Source: Budorcas taxicolor (lineage: Eukaryota > Chordata > Mammalia > Artiodactyla > Bovidae). Taken from it: a DNA stretch of 64,000 bases. Each line of letters opens with the position of its first letter. The stretch's first letter is position 1. The DNA lies in assembly GCF_023091745.1 (NCBI RefSeq), contig NW_026291481.1, forward strand, positions 1,860,001 to 1,924,000. The letters run 5' to 3'. Below are positions 12,201 through 25,000 of this stretch, piece by piece. The translations under genes were made by a program, and so were the position numbers. The notes beneath the pieces were generated by a model. That model did not search any database and had not been told where the DNA came from. It worked only from the letters and a program-made list of their open reading frames with translations.

Positions 12201-14195
12201 TCCAGTGTTGCCATGGATCTTGGGGTGCTTCTGAGTCTCCCCAGGGGAGTCAGGCCTCGTCTCGAGTGGGGGCATGCACGTGCGCTTTCCTCCCGAGCTG
12301 CAGCAGTAGTGTCACGCTTCCTGTCACGTGGATCAAGGGATCTGTGGCTTTCCCTCGAGGCTGTCCGTCGAACCTTTCCCACGAGGCTTTCCCACAGGGC
12401 TGTGCCACGTGCCACCTTGGTGGGAGTCGATCCTCGGCGTGAAAGACGAGCCGGTGAAGGGAAAAGAGGTTCCTCTGGAATGGACTGAGACAGCTGGGGG
12501 ACTCTTGGAATGGTGGCACGACCCTGGAGTTCCTCTCGCCGTTCCTGTTGAGAGGGCCTCCTCTTGAGATGCGACGGGAACGCCGGGAACTCTTTCCCGA
12601 CGAAGCAGGGAAAGGATCCCTCATCTCGAGCTACGAGGCGGAAACGGGGCTCCTCTGGATGTGGGCGGGACCCTCGTGATTCCTCTCGAGTGGAGACGGC
12701 TAGGTCGGGGAACTTCTTGATTTGCACCAAGGGTGTGAAGGACCCTTTCGAAGTTCCAGAGGTGAGGTGTGATCAGCCTCGAGACGCCTCAGCGGAAATG
12801 GGCCTCATCTCGCCTGGAGGGGAGAACCTCCTGGATTTTCTCGAGTTGCGGCAGGTCTTCTCGAGTTACGACGGGGACCTCAGGGACCCGCTCTGGTGGC
12901 CTCAGGAAAGGCCAGTCCCCATGCGAGTTGCTAGGGGACCTCTCGGGATTCCTCTCCCGTCCATGCCGGGGCCTCAGTCCTTGTGTGGAGTCGGGGCCGG
13001 AACCTGAGGATTCCTCTCCAGTGTTGCCATGGATCTTGGGGTGCTTCTGAGTCTCCCCAGGGGAGTCAGGCCTCGTCTCGAGTGGGGGCATGCACGTGCG
13101 CTTTCCTCCCGAGCTGCAGCAGTAGTGTCACGCTTCCTGTCACGTGGATCAAGGGATCTGTGGCTTTCCCTCGAGGCTGTCCCTCGAGGCTTTCCCGCGA
13201 GGCTTTCCCACAGGGCTGTGCCACGTGCCACCTTGGTGTGAGTCGATCCTCGGCGTGAAAGACGAGCCGGTGAAGGGAAAAGAGGTTCCTCTGGAATGGA
13301 CTGAGACATCTGGGGGACTCTTGGAATGGTGGCACGACCCTGGAGTTCCTCTCGCCGTTCCTGTTGAGAGGGCCTCCTCTTGAGATGCGACGGGAACGCC
13401 GGGAACTCTTTCCCGACGAAGCAGGGAAAGGATCCCTCATCTCGAGCTACGAGGCGGAAACGGGGCTCCTCTGGATGTGGGCGGGACCCTCGTGATTCCT
13501 CTCGAGTGGAGACGGCTAGGACGGGGAACTTCTTGATTTGCACCAAGGGTGTGAAGGACCCTTTCGAAGTTCCAGAGGTGAGGTGTGATCAGCCTCGAGA
13601 CGCCTCAGCGGAAATGGGCCTCATCTCGCCTGGAGGGGAGAACCTCCTGGATTTTCTCGAGCTGCGGCAGGTCTTCTCGAGTTACGACGGGGACCTCAGG
13701 GACCCGCTCTGGTGGCCTCAGGAAAGGCCAGTCCCCATGCGAGTTGCTAGGGGACCTCTCGGGATTCCTCTCCCGTCCATGCCGGGGCCTCAGTCCTTGT
13801 GTGGAGTCGGGGCCGGAACCGGAGGATTCCTCTCCAGTGTTGCCATGGATCTTGGGGTGCTTCTGAGTCTCCCCAGGGGAGTCAGGCCTCGTCTCGAGTG
13901 GGGGCATGCACGTGCGCTTTCCTCCCGAGCTGCAGCAGTAGTGTCACGCTTCCTGTCACGTGGATCAAGGGATCTGTGGCTTTCCCTCGAGGCTGTCCCT
14001 CGAGGCTTTCCCACGAGGCTTTCCCACAGGGCTGTGCCACGTGCCACCTTGGTGGGAGTCGATCCTCGGCGTGAAAGACGAGCCGGTGAAGGGAAAAGAG
14101 GTTCCTCTGGAATGGACTGAGACATCTGGGGGACTCTTGGAATGGTGGCACGACCCTGGAGTTCCTCTCGCCGTTCCTGTTGAGAGGGCCTCCTC
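9300..14195. repeat. Weakly ordered monomers M11-M16
   Basis: Six monomers without a clean HOR. Scattered sharing is visible. M11 and M13 share TCCCAACG (A at 9335 and 10967, 1,632 bp apart). M13 and M16 share GAGCTGCGG (C at 11214 and 13662, 2,448 bp apart). M12 and M14 have the p312 C form seen in the first block. M14 has a double change giving TCGAACC near 12370. M16 has T to G at 13821, which removes a TGA and lets an open frame run 246 codons; this is incidental. M11 has a CpG-loss T in CATGC near 9867. Confidence 0.75.
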
Positions 14196-17100
14196 TTGAG
14201 ATGCGACGGGAACGCCGGGAACTCTTTCCCGCCGAAGCAGGGAAAGGATCCCTCATCTCGAGCTACGAGGCGGAAACGGGGCTCCTCTGGATGTGGGCGG
14301 GACCCTCGTGATTCCTCTCGAGTGGAGACGGCTAGGTCGGGGAACTTCTTGATTTGCACCAAGGGTGTGAAGGACCCTTTCGAAGTTCCAGAGGTGAGGT
14401 GTGATCAGCCTCGAGACGCCTCAGCGGAAATGGGCCTCATCTCGCCTGGAGGGGAGAACCTCCTGGATTTTCTCGAGTTGCGGCAGGTCTTCTCGAGTTA
14501 CGACGGGGACCTCAGGGACCCGCTCTGGTGGCCTCAGGAAAGGCCAGTCCCCATGCGAGTTGCTAGGGGACCTCTCGGGATTCCTCTCCCGTCCATGCCG
14601 GGGCCTCAGTCCTTGTGTGGAGTCGGGGCCGGAACCTGAGGATTCCTCTCCAGTGTTGCCATGGATCCTGGGGTGCTTCTGAGTCTCCCCAGGGGAGTCA
14701 GGCCTCATCTCGAGTGGGGGCATGCACGTGCGCTTTCCTCCCGAGCTGCAGCAGTAGTGTCACGCTTCCTGTCACGTGGATCAAGGGATCTGTGGCTTTC
14801 CCTCGAGGCTGTCCCTCGAGGCTTTCCCGCGAGGCTTTCCCACAGGGCTGTGCCACGTGCCACCTTGGTGTGAGTCGATCCTCGGCGTGAAAGACGAGCC
14901 GGTGAAGGGAAAAGAGGTTCCTCTGGAATGGACTGAGACATCTGGGGGACTCTGGGAATGGTGGCACGACCCTGGAGTTCCTCTCGCCGTTCCTGTTGAG
15001 AGGGCCTCCTCTTGAGATGCGACGGGAACGCCGGGAACTCTTTCCCGACGAAGCAGGGAAAGGATCCCTCATCTCGAGCTACGACGCGGAAACGGGGCTC
15101 CTCTGGATGTGGGCGGGACCCTCGTGATTCCTCTCGAGTGGAGACGGCTAGGTCGGGGAACTTCTTGATTTGCACCAAGGGTGTGTAGGACCCTTTCGAA
15201 GTTCCAGAGGTGAGGTGTGATCAGCCTCGAGACGCCTCAGCGGAAATGGGCCTCATCTCGCCTGGAGGGGAGAACCTCCTGGATTTTCTCGAGTTGCGGC
15301 AGGTCTTCTCGAGTTACGACGGGGACCACAGGGACCCGCTCTGGTGGCCTCAGGAAAGGCCAGTCCCCATGCGAGTTGCTAGGGGACCTCTCGGGATTCC
15401 TCTCCCGTCCATGCCGGGGCCTCAGTCCTTGTGTGGAGTCGGGGCCGGAACCTGAGGATTCCTCTCCAGTGTTGCCATGGATCTTGGGGTGCTTCTGAGT
15501 CTCCCCAGGGGAGTCAGGCCTCGTCTCGAGTGGGGGCATGCACGTGCGCTTTCCTCCCGAGCTGCAGCAGTAGTGTCACGCTTCCTGTCACGTGGATCAA
15601 GGGATCTGTGGCTTTCCCTCGAGGCTGTCCCTCGAGGCTTTCCCACGAGGCTTTCCCACAGGGCTGTGCCACGTGCCACCTTGGTGGGAGTCGATCCTCG
15701 GCGTGAAAGACGAGCCGGTGAAGGGAAAAGAGGTTCCTCTGGAATGGACTGAGACATCTGGGGGACTCTTGGAATGGTGGCACGACCCTGGAGTTCCTCT
15801 CGCCGTTCCTGTTGAGAGGGCCTCCTCTTGAGATGCGACGGGAACGCCGGGAACTCTTTCCCGACGAAGCAGGGAAAGGATCCCTCATCTCGAGCTACGA
15901 GGCGGAAACGGGGCTCCTCTGGATGTGGGCGGGACCCTCGTGATTCCTCTCGAGTGGAGACAGCTAGGTCGGGGAACTTCTTGATTTGCACCAAGGGTGT
16001 GAAGGACCCTTTCGAAGTTCCAGAGGTGAGGTGTGATCAGCCTCGAGACGCCTCAGCGGAAATGGGCCTCATCTCGCCTGGAGGGGAGAACCTCCTGGAT
16101 TTTCTCGAGTTGCGGCAGGTCTTCTCGAGTTACGACGGGGACCTCAGGGACCCGCTCTGGTGGCCTCAGGAAAGGCCAGTCCCCATGCGAGTTGCTAGGG
16201 GACCTCTCGGGATTCCTCTCCCGTCCATGCCGGGGCCTCAGTCCTTGTGTGGAGTCGGGGCCGGAACCTGAGGATTCCTCTCCAGTGTTGCCATGGATCC
16301 TGGGGTGCTTCTGAGTCTCCCCAGGGGAGTCAGGCCTCATCTCGAGTGGGGGCATGCACGTGCGCTTTCCTCCCGAGCTGCAGCAGTAGTGTCACGCTTC
16401 CTGTCACGTGGATCAAGGGATCTGTGGCTTTCCCTCGAGACTGTCCCTCGAGGCTTTCCCGCGAGGCTTTCCCACAGGGCTGTGCCACGTGCCACCTTGG
16501 TGGGAGTCGATCCTCGGCGTGAAAGACGAGCCGGTGAAGGGAAAAGAGGTTCCTCTGGAATGGACTGAGACATCTGGGGGACTCTGGGAATGGTGGCACG
16601 ACCCTGGAGTTCCTCTCGCCGTTCCTGTTGAGAGGGCCTCCTCTTGAGATGCGACGGGAACGCCGGGAACTCTTTCCCGACGAAGCAGGGAAAGGATCCC
16701 TCATCTCGAGCTACGAGGCGGAAACGGGGCTCCTCTGGATGTGGGCGGGACCCTCGTGATTCCTCTCGAGTGGAGACGGCTAGGTCGGGGAACTTCTTGA
16801 TTTGCACCAAGGGTGTGTAGGACCCTTTCGAAGTTCCAGAGGTGAGGTGTGATCAGCCTCGAGACGCCTCAGCGGAAATGGGCCTCATCTCGCCTGGAGG
16901 GGAGAACCTCCTGGATTTTCTCGAGTTGCGGCAGGTCTTCTCGAGTTACGACGGGGACCTCAGGGACCCGCTCTGGTGGCCTCAGGAAAGGCCAGTCCCC
17001 ATGCGAGTTGCTAGGGGACCTCTCGGGATTCCTCTCCCGTCCATGCCGGGGCCTCAGTCCTTGTGTGGAGTCGGGGCCGGAACCTGAGGATTCCTCTCCA

Positions 17101-17459
17101 GTGTTGCCATGGATCTTGGGGTGCTTCTGAGTCTCCCCAGGGGAGTCAGGCCTCGTCTCGAGTGGGGGCATGCACGTGCGCTTTCCTCCCGAGCTGCAGC
17201 AGTAGTGTCACGCTTCCTGTCACGTGGATCAAGGGATCTCTGGCTTTCCCTCGAGGCTGTCCCTCGAGGCTTTCCCACGAGGCTTTCCCACAGGGCTGTG
17301 CCACGTGCCACCTTGGTGGGAGTCGATCCTCGGCGTGAAAGACGAGCCGGTGAAGGGAAAAGAGGTTCCTCTGGAATGGACTGAGACATCTGGGGGACTC
17401 TTGGAATGGTGGCACGACCCTGGAGTTCCTCTCGCCGTTCCTGTTGAGAGGGCCTCCTC
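14196..17459. repeat. HOR block II: two copies of a 1,632-bp dimer (M17-M18, M19-M20)
   Basis: M17 and M19 share C at p473 (14668, 16300), the CCTCATCTCG form just after it, G at p634 (CCCGCGAGG) and G at p759 (14954, 16586). M18 and M20 share T at p175 (15186, 16818), a change found nowhere else in the window. The markers run contiguously from M17 into M18 and from M19 into M20, so the duplicated unit crosses my arbitrary monomer boundary. M15 (G at 13197) may be the remnant of a third copy to the left. The copies differ at p676, where M17 has T and M19 has G. Confidence 0.82.
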
Positions 17460-19091
17460 TTGAGATGCGACGGGAACGCCGGGAACTCTTTCCCGACGAA
17501 GCAGGGAAAGGATCCCTCATCTCGAGCTACGAGGCGGAAACGGGGCTCCTCTGGATGTGGGCGGGACCCTCGTGATTCCTCTCGAGTGGAGACGGCTAGG
17601 TCGGGGAACTTCTTGATTTGCACCAAGGGTGTGAAGGACCCTTTCGAAGTTCCAGAGGTGAGGTGTGATCAGCCTCGAGACGCCTCAGCGGAAATGGGCC
17701 TCATCTCGCCTGGAGGGGAGAACCTCCTGGATTTTCTCGAGTTGCGGCAGGTCTTCTCGAGTTACGACGGGGACCTCAGGGACCCGCTCTGGTGGCCTCA
17801 GGAAAGGCCAGTCCCCATGCGAGTTGCTAGGGGACCTCTCGGGATTCCTCTCCCGTCCATGCCGGGGCCTCAGTCCTTGTGTGGAGTCGGGGCCGGAACC
17901 TGAGGATTCCTCTCCAGTGTTGCCATGGATCTTGGGGTGCTTCTGAGTCTCCCCAGGGGAGTCAGGCCTCGTCTCGAGTGGGGGCATGCACGTGCGCTTT
18001 CCTCCCGAGCTGCAGCAGTAGTGTCACGCTTCCTGTCACGTGGATCAAGGGATCTGTGGCTTTCCCTCGAGGCTGTCCCTCGAGGCTTTCCCACGAGGCT
18101 TTCCCACAGGGCTGTGCCACGTGCCACCTTGGTGGGAGTCGATCCTCGGCGTGAAAGACGAGCCGGTGAAGGGAAAAGAGGTCCCTCTGGAATGGACTGA
18201 GACATCTGGGGGACTCTTGGAATGGTGGCACGACCCTGGAGTTCCTCTCGCCGTTCCTGTTGAGAGGGCCTCCTCTTGAGATGCGACGGGAACGCCGGGA
18301 ACTCTTTCCCGACGAAGCAGGGAAAGGATCCCTCATCTCGAGCTACGAGGCGGAAACGGGGCTCCTCTGGATGTGGGCGGGACCCTCGTGATTCCTCTCG
18401 AGTGGAGACGGCTAGGTCGGGGAACTTCTTGATTTGCACCAAGGGTGTGAAGGACCCTTTCGAAGTTCCAGAGGTGAGGTCTGATCAGCCTCGAGACGCC
18501 TCAGCGGAAATGGGCCTCATCTCGCCTGGAGGGGAGAACCTCCTGGATTTTCTCGAGTTGCGGCAGGTCTTCTCGAGTTACGACGGGGACCTCAGGGACC
18601 CGCTCTGGTGGCCTCAGGAAAGGCCAGTCCCCATGCGAGTTGCTAGGGGACCTCTCGGGATTCCTCTCCCGTCCATGCCGGGGCCTCAGTCCTTGTGTGG
18701 AGTCGGGGCCGGAACCTGAGGATTCCTCTCCAGTGTTGCCATGGATCTTGGGGTGCTTCTGAGTCTCCCCAGGGGAGTCAGGCCTCGTCTCGAGTGGGGG
18801 TATGCACGTGCGCTTTCCTCCCGAGCTGCAGCAGTAGTGTCACGCTTCCTGTCACGTGGATCAAGGGATCTGTGGCTTTCCCTCGAGGCTGTCCGTCGAG
18901 GCTTTCCCACGAGGCTTTCCCACAGGGCTGTGCCACGTGCCACCTTGGTGGGAGTCGATCCTCGGCGGGAAAGACGAGCCGGTGAAGGGAAAAGAGGTTC
19001 CTCTGGAATGGACTGAGACATCTGGGGGACTCTTGGAATGGTGGCACGACCCTGGAGTTCCTCTCGCCGTTCCTGTTGAGAGGGCCTCCTC
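17460..19091. repeat. Transition monomers M21-M22
   Basis: M21 is close to the reference form apart from a private C near 18183. M22 has C at 18481 (GAGGTCTGATC), T for C in the GGTATGC tract near 18801, G at p620 and G at p693. The p620/p693 pair recurs in M25, M26, M32, M38 and M42 and marks a monomer subclass used in the HORs to the right. Confidence 0.75.
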
Positions 19092-22000
19092 TTGAGATGC
19101 GACGGGAACGCCGGGAACTCTTTCCCGACGAAGCAGGGAAAGGATCCCTCATCTCGAGCTACGAGGCGGAAACGGGGCTCCTCTGGATGTGGGCGGGACC
19201 CTCGTGATTCCTCTCGAGTGGAGACGGCTAGGTCGGGGAACTTCTTGATTTGCACCAAGGGTGTGAAGGACCCTTTCGAAGTTCCAGAGGTGAGGTGTGA
19301 TCAGCCTCGAGACGCCTCAGCGGAAATGGGCCTCATCTCGCCTGGAGGGGAGAACCTCCTGGATTTTCTCGAGTTGCGGCAGGTCTTCTCGAGTTACGAC
19401 GGGGACCTCAGTGACCCGCTCTTGTGGCCTCAGGAAAGGCCAGTCCCCATGCGAGTTGCTAGGGGACCTCTCGGGATTCCTCTCCCGTCCATGCCGGGGC
19501 CTCAGTCCTTGTGTGGAGTCGGGGCCGGAACCTGAGGATTCCTCTCCAGTGTTGCCATGGATCTTGGGGTGCTTCTGAGTCTCCCCAGGGGAGTCAGGCC
19601 TCGTCTCGAGTGGGGGCATGCACGTGCGCTTTCCTCCCGAGCTGCAGCAGTAGTGTCACGCTTCCTGTCACGTGGATCAAGGGATCTCTGGCTTTCCCTC
19701 GAGGCTGTCCCTCGAGGCTTTCCCACGAGGCTTTCCCACAGGGCTGTGCCACGTGCCACCTTGGTGGGAGTCGATCCTCGGCGTGAAAGACGAGCCGGTG
19801 AAGGGAAAAGAGGTTCCTCTGGAATGGACTGAGACATCTGGGGGACTCTTGGAATGGTGGCACGACCCTGGAGTTCCTCTCGCCGTTCCTGTTGAGAGGG
19901 CCTCCTCTTGAGATGCGTCGGGAACGCCGGGAACTCTTTCCCGACGAAGAAGGGAAAGGATCCCTCATCTCGAGCTACGAGGCGGAAAAGGGGCTCCTCT
20001 GGATGTGGGCGGGACCCTCGTGATTCCTCTCGAGTGGAGACGGCTAGGTCGGGGAACTTCTTGATTTGCACCAAGGGTGTGAAGGACCCTTTCGAAGTTC
20101 CAGAGGTGAGGTGTGATCAGCCTCGAGACGCCTCAGTGGAAATGGGCCTCATCTCGCCTGGAGGGGAGAACCTCCTGGATTTTCTCGAGTTGCGGCAGGT
20201 CTTCTCGAGTTACGACGGGGACCTCAGGGACCCGCTCTGGTGGCCTCAGGAAAGGCCAGTCCCCATGCGAGTTGCTAGGGGACCTCTCGGGATTCCTCTC
20301 CCGTCCATGCCGGGGCCTCAGTCCTTGTGTGGAGTCGAGGCCGGAACCTGAGGTTTCCTCTCCAGTGTTGCCATGGATCTTGGGGTGCTTCTGAGACTCC
20401 CCAGGGGAGTCAGGCCTCGTCTCGAGTGGGGGCATGCACGTGCGCTTTCCTCCTGAGCTGCAGCAGTAGTGACACGCTTCCTGTCACGTGGATCAAGGGA
20501 TCTGTGGCTTTCCCTCGAGGCTGTCCCTCGAGGCTTTCCCACGAGGCTTTCCCACAGGGCTGTGCCACGTGCCACCTTGGTGGGAGTCGATCCTCGGCGC
20601 GAAAGTCGAGCCGGTGAAGGGAAAAGAGGTTCCTCTGGAATGGACTGAGACATCTGGGGGACTCTTGGAATGGTGGCACGACCCTGGAGTTCCTCTCGCC
20701 GTTCCTGTTGAGAGGGCCTCCTCTTCACATGCGACGGGAACGCCGGGAAATCTTTCCCGACGAAGCAGGGAAAGGATCCCTCATCTCGAGCTACGAGGCG
20801 GAAACGGGGCTCCTCTGGATGTGGGCGGGACCCTCGTGATTCCTCTCGAGTGGAGACGGCTAGGTCGGGGAACTTCTTGATTTGCACCAAGGGTGTGAAG
20901 GACCCTTTCGAAGTTCCAGAGGTGAGGTGTGATCAGCCTCGAGACGCCTCAGCGGAAATGGGCCTCATCTCGCCTGGAGGGGAGAACCTCCTGGATTTTC
21001 TCGAGTTGCGGCAGGTCTTCTCGAGTTACGACGGGGACCTCAGGGACCCGCTCTGGTGGCCTCAGGAAAGGCCAGTCCCCATGCGAGTTTCTAGGGGACC
21101 TCTCGGGATTCCTCTCCCGTCCATGCCGGGGCCTCAGTCCTTGTGTGGAGTCGGGGCCGGAACCTGAGGATTCCTCTCCAGTGTTGCCATGGATCTTGGG
21201 GTGCTTCTGAGTCTCCCCAGGGGAGTCAGGCCTCGTCTCGAGTGGGGGCATGCACGTGCGCTTTCCTCCCGAGCTGCAGCAGTAGTGTCACGCTTCCTGT
21301 CACATGGATCAAGGGATCTGTGGCTTTCCCTCGAGGCTGTCCGTCGAGGCTTTCCCACGAGGCTTTCCCACAGGGCTGTGCCACGTGCCACCTTGGTGGG
21401 AGTCGATCCTCGGCGGGAAAGACGAGCCGGTGAAGGGAAAAGAGGTTCCTCTGGAATGGACTGAGACATCTGGGGGACTCTTGGAATGGTGGCACGACCC
21501 TGGAGTTCCTCTCGCCGTTCCTGTTGAGAGGGCCTCCTCTTGAGATGCGACGGGAACGCCGGGAACTCTTTCCCGACGAAGCAGGGAAAGGATCCCTCAT
21601 CTCGAGCTACGAGGCGGAAACGGGGCTCCTCTGGATGTGGGCGGGACCCTCGTGATTCCTCTCGAGTGGAGACGGCTAGGTCGGGGAACTTCTTGATTTG
21701 CACCAAGGGTGTGAAGGACCCTTTCGAAGTTCCAGAGGTGAGGTGTGATCAGCCTCGAGACGCCTCAGCGGAAATGGGCCTCATCTCGCCTGGAGGGGAG
21801 AACCTCCTGGATTTTCTCGAGTTGCGGCAGGTCTTCTCGAGTTACGACGGGGACCTCAGGGACCCGCTCTGGTGGCCTCAGGAAAGGCCAGTCCCCATGC
21901 GAGTTGCTAGGGGACCTCTCGGGATTCCTCTCCCGTCCATGCCGGGGCCTCAGTCCTTGTGTGGAGTCGGGGCCGGAACCTGAGGATTCCTCTCCAGTGT

Positions 22001-25000
22001 TGCCATGGATCTTGGGGTGCTTCTGAGTCTCCCCAGGGGAGTCAGGCCTCGTCTCGAGTGGGGGCATGCACGTGCGCTTTCCTCCCGAGCTGCAGCAGTA
22101 GTGTCACGCTTCCTGTCACGTGGATCAAGGGATCTGTGGCTTTCCCTCGAGGCTGTCCGTCGAGGCTTTCCCACGAGGCTTTCCCACAGGGCTGTGCCAC
22201 GTGCCACCTTGGTGGGAGTCGATCCTCGGCGGGAAAGACGAGCCGGTGAAGGGAAAAGAGGTTCCTCTGGAATGGACTGAGACATCTGGGGGACTCTTGG
22301 AATGGTGGCACGACCCTCGAGTTCCTCTCGCCGTTCCTGTTGAGAGGGCCTCCTCTTGAGATGCGACGGGAACGCCGGGAACTCTTTCCCGACGAAGCAG
22401 GGAAAGGATCCCTCATCTCGAGCTACGAGGCGGAAACGGGGCTCCTCTGGATGTGGGCGGGACCCTCGTGATTCCTCTCGAGTGGAGACGGCTAGGTCGG
22501 GGAACTTCTTGATTTGCACCAAGGGTGTGAAGGACCCTTTCGAAGTTCCAGAGGTGAGGTGTGATCAGCCTCGAGACGCCTCAGCGGAAATGGGCCTCAT
22601 CTCGCCTGGAGGGGAGAACCTCCTGGATTTTCTCGAGTTGCGGCAGGTCTTCTCGAGTTACGACGGGGACCTCAGGGACCCGCTCTGGTGGCCTCAGGAA
22701 AGGCCAGTCCCCATGCGAGTTGCTAGGGGACCTCTCGGGATTCCTCTCCCGTCCATGCCGGGGCCTCAGTCCTTGTGTGGAGTCGGGGCCGGAACCTGAG
22801 GATTCCTCTCCAGTGTTGCCATGGATCTTGGGGTGCTTCTGAGTCTCCCCAGGGGAGTCAGGCCTCGTCTCGAGTGGGGGCATGCACGTGCGCTTTCCTC
22901 CCGAGCTGCAGCAGTAGTGTCACGCTTCCTGTCACGTGGATCAAGGGATCTCTGGCTTTCCCTCGAGGCTGTCCCTCGAGGCTTTCCCACGAGGCTTTCC
23001 CACAGGGCTGTGCCACGTGCCACCTTGGTGGGAGTCGATCCTCGGCGTGAAAGACGAGCCGGTGAAGGGAAAAGAGGTTCCTCTGGAATGGACTGAGACA
23101 TCTGGGGGACTCTTGGAATGGTGGCACGACCCTCGAGTTCCTCTCGCCGTTCCTGTTGAGAGGGCCTCCTCTTGAGATGCGACGGGAACGCCGGGAACTC
23201 TTTCCCGACGAAGCAGGGAAAGGATCCCTCATCTCGAGCTACGAGGCGGAAACGGGGCTCCTCTGGATGTGGGCGGGACCCTCGTGATTCCTCTCGAGTG
23301 GAGACGGCTAGGTCGGGGAACTTCTTGATTTGCACCAAGGGTGTGAAGGACCCTTTCGAAGTTCCAGAGGTGAGGTGTGATCAGCCTCGAGACGCCTCAG
23401 CGGAAATGGGCCTCATCTCGCCTGGAGGGGAGAACCTCCTGGATTTTCTCGAGTTGCGGCAGGTCTTCTCGAGTTACGACGGGGACCTCAGGGACCCGCT
23501 CTGGTGGCCTAAGGAAAGGCCAGTCCCCATGCGAGTTGCTAGGGGACCTCTCGGGATTCCTCTCCCGTCCATGCCGGGGCCTCAGTCCTTGTGTGGAGTC
23601 GGGGCCGGAACCTGAGGATTCCTCTCCAGTGTTGCCATGGATCTTGGGGTGCTTCTGAGTCTCCCCAGGGGAGTCAGGCCTCGTCTCGAGTGGGGGCATG
23701 CACGTGCGCTTTCCTCCCGAGCTGCAGCAGTAGTGTCACGCTTCCTGTCACGTGGATCAAGGGATCTCTGGCTTTCCCTCGAGGCTGTCCCTCGAGGCTT
23801 TCCCACGAGGCTTTCCCACAGGGCTGTGCCACGTGCCACCTTGGTGGGAGTCGATCCTCGGCGTGAAAGACGAGCCGGTGAAGGGAAAAGAGGTTCCTCT
23901 GGAATGGACTGAGACATCTGGGGGACTCTTGGAATGGTGGCACGACCCTGGAGTTCCTCTCGCCGTTCCTGTTGAGAGGGCCTCCTCTTCACATGCGACG
24001 GGAACGCCGGGAACTCTTTCCCGACGAAGCAGGGAAAGGATCCCTCATCTCGAGCTACGAGGCGGAAACGGGGCTCCTCTGGATGTGGGCGGGACCCTCG
24101 TGATTCCTCTCGAGTGGAGACGGCTAGGTCGGGGAACTTCTTGATTTGCACCAAGGGTGTGAAGGACCCTTTCGAAGTTCCAGAGGTGAGGTGTGATCAG
24201 CCTCGAGACGCCTCAGCGGAAATGGGCCTCATCTCGCCTGGAGGGGAGAACCTCCTGGATTTTCTCGAGTTGCGGCAGGTCTTCTCGAGTTACGACGGGG
24301 ACCTCAGGGACCCGCTCTTGTGGCCTCAGGAAAGGCCAGTCCCCATGCGAGTTGCTAGGGGACCTCTCGGGATTCCTCTCCCGTCCATGCCGGGGCCTCA
24401 GTCCTTGTGTGGAGTCGGGGCCGGAACCTGAGGATTCCTCTCCAGTGTTGCCATGGATCTTGGGGTGCTTCTGAGTCTCCCCAGGGGAGTCAGGCCTCGT
24501 CTCGAGTGGGGGCATGCACGTGCGCTTTCCTCCCGAGCTGCAGCAGTAGTGTCACGCTTCCTGTCACGTGGATCAAGGGATCTCTGGCTTTCCCTCGAGG
24601 CTGTCCCTCGAGGCTTTCCCACGAGGCTTTCCCACAGGGCTGTGCCACGTGCCACCTTGGTGGGAGTCGATCCTCGGCGTGAAAGACGAGCCGGTGAAGG
24701 GAAAAGAGGTTCCTCTGGAATGGACTGAGACATCTGGGGGACTCTTGGAATGGTGGCACGACCCTGGAGTTCCTCTCGCCGTTCCTGTTGAGAGGGCCTC
24801 CTCTTGAGATGCGTCGGGAACGCCGGGAACTCTTTCCCGACGAAGAAGGGAAAGGATCCCTCATCTCGAGCTACGAGGCGGAAAAGGGGCTCCTCTGGAT
24901 GTGGGCGGGACACTCGTGATTCCTCTCGAGTGGAGACGGCTAGGTCGGGGAACTTCTTGATTTGCACCAAGGGTGTGAAGGACCCTTTCGAAGTTCCAGA

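Noticed and set aside
13380..14120. Longest plus-strand open frame, 246 codons
   Set aside because: It arises only because one TGA is changed to GGA at 13821 in M16, joining two ordinary non-coding frames.
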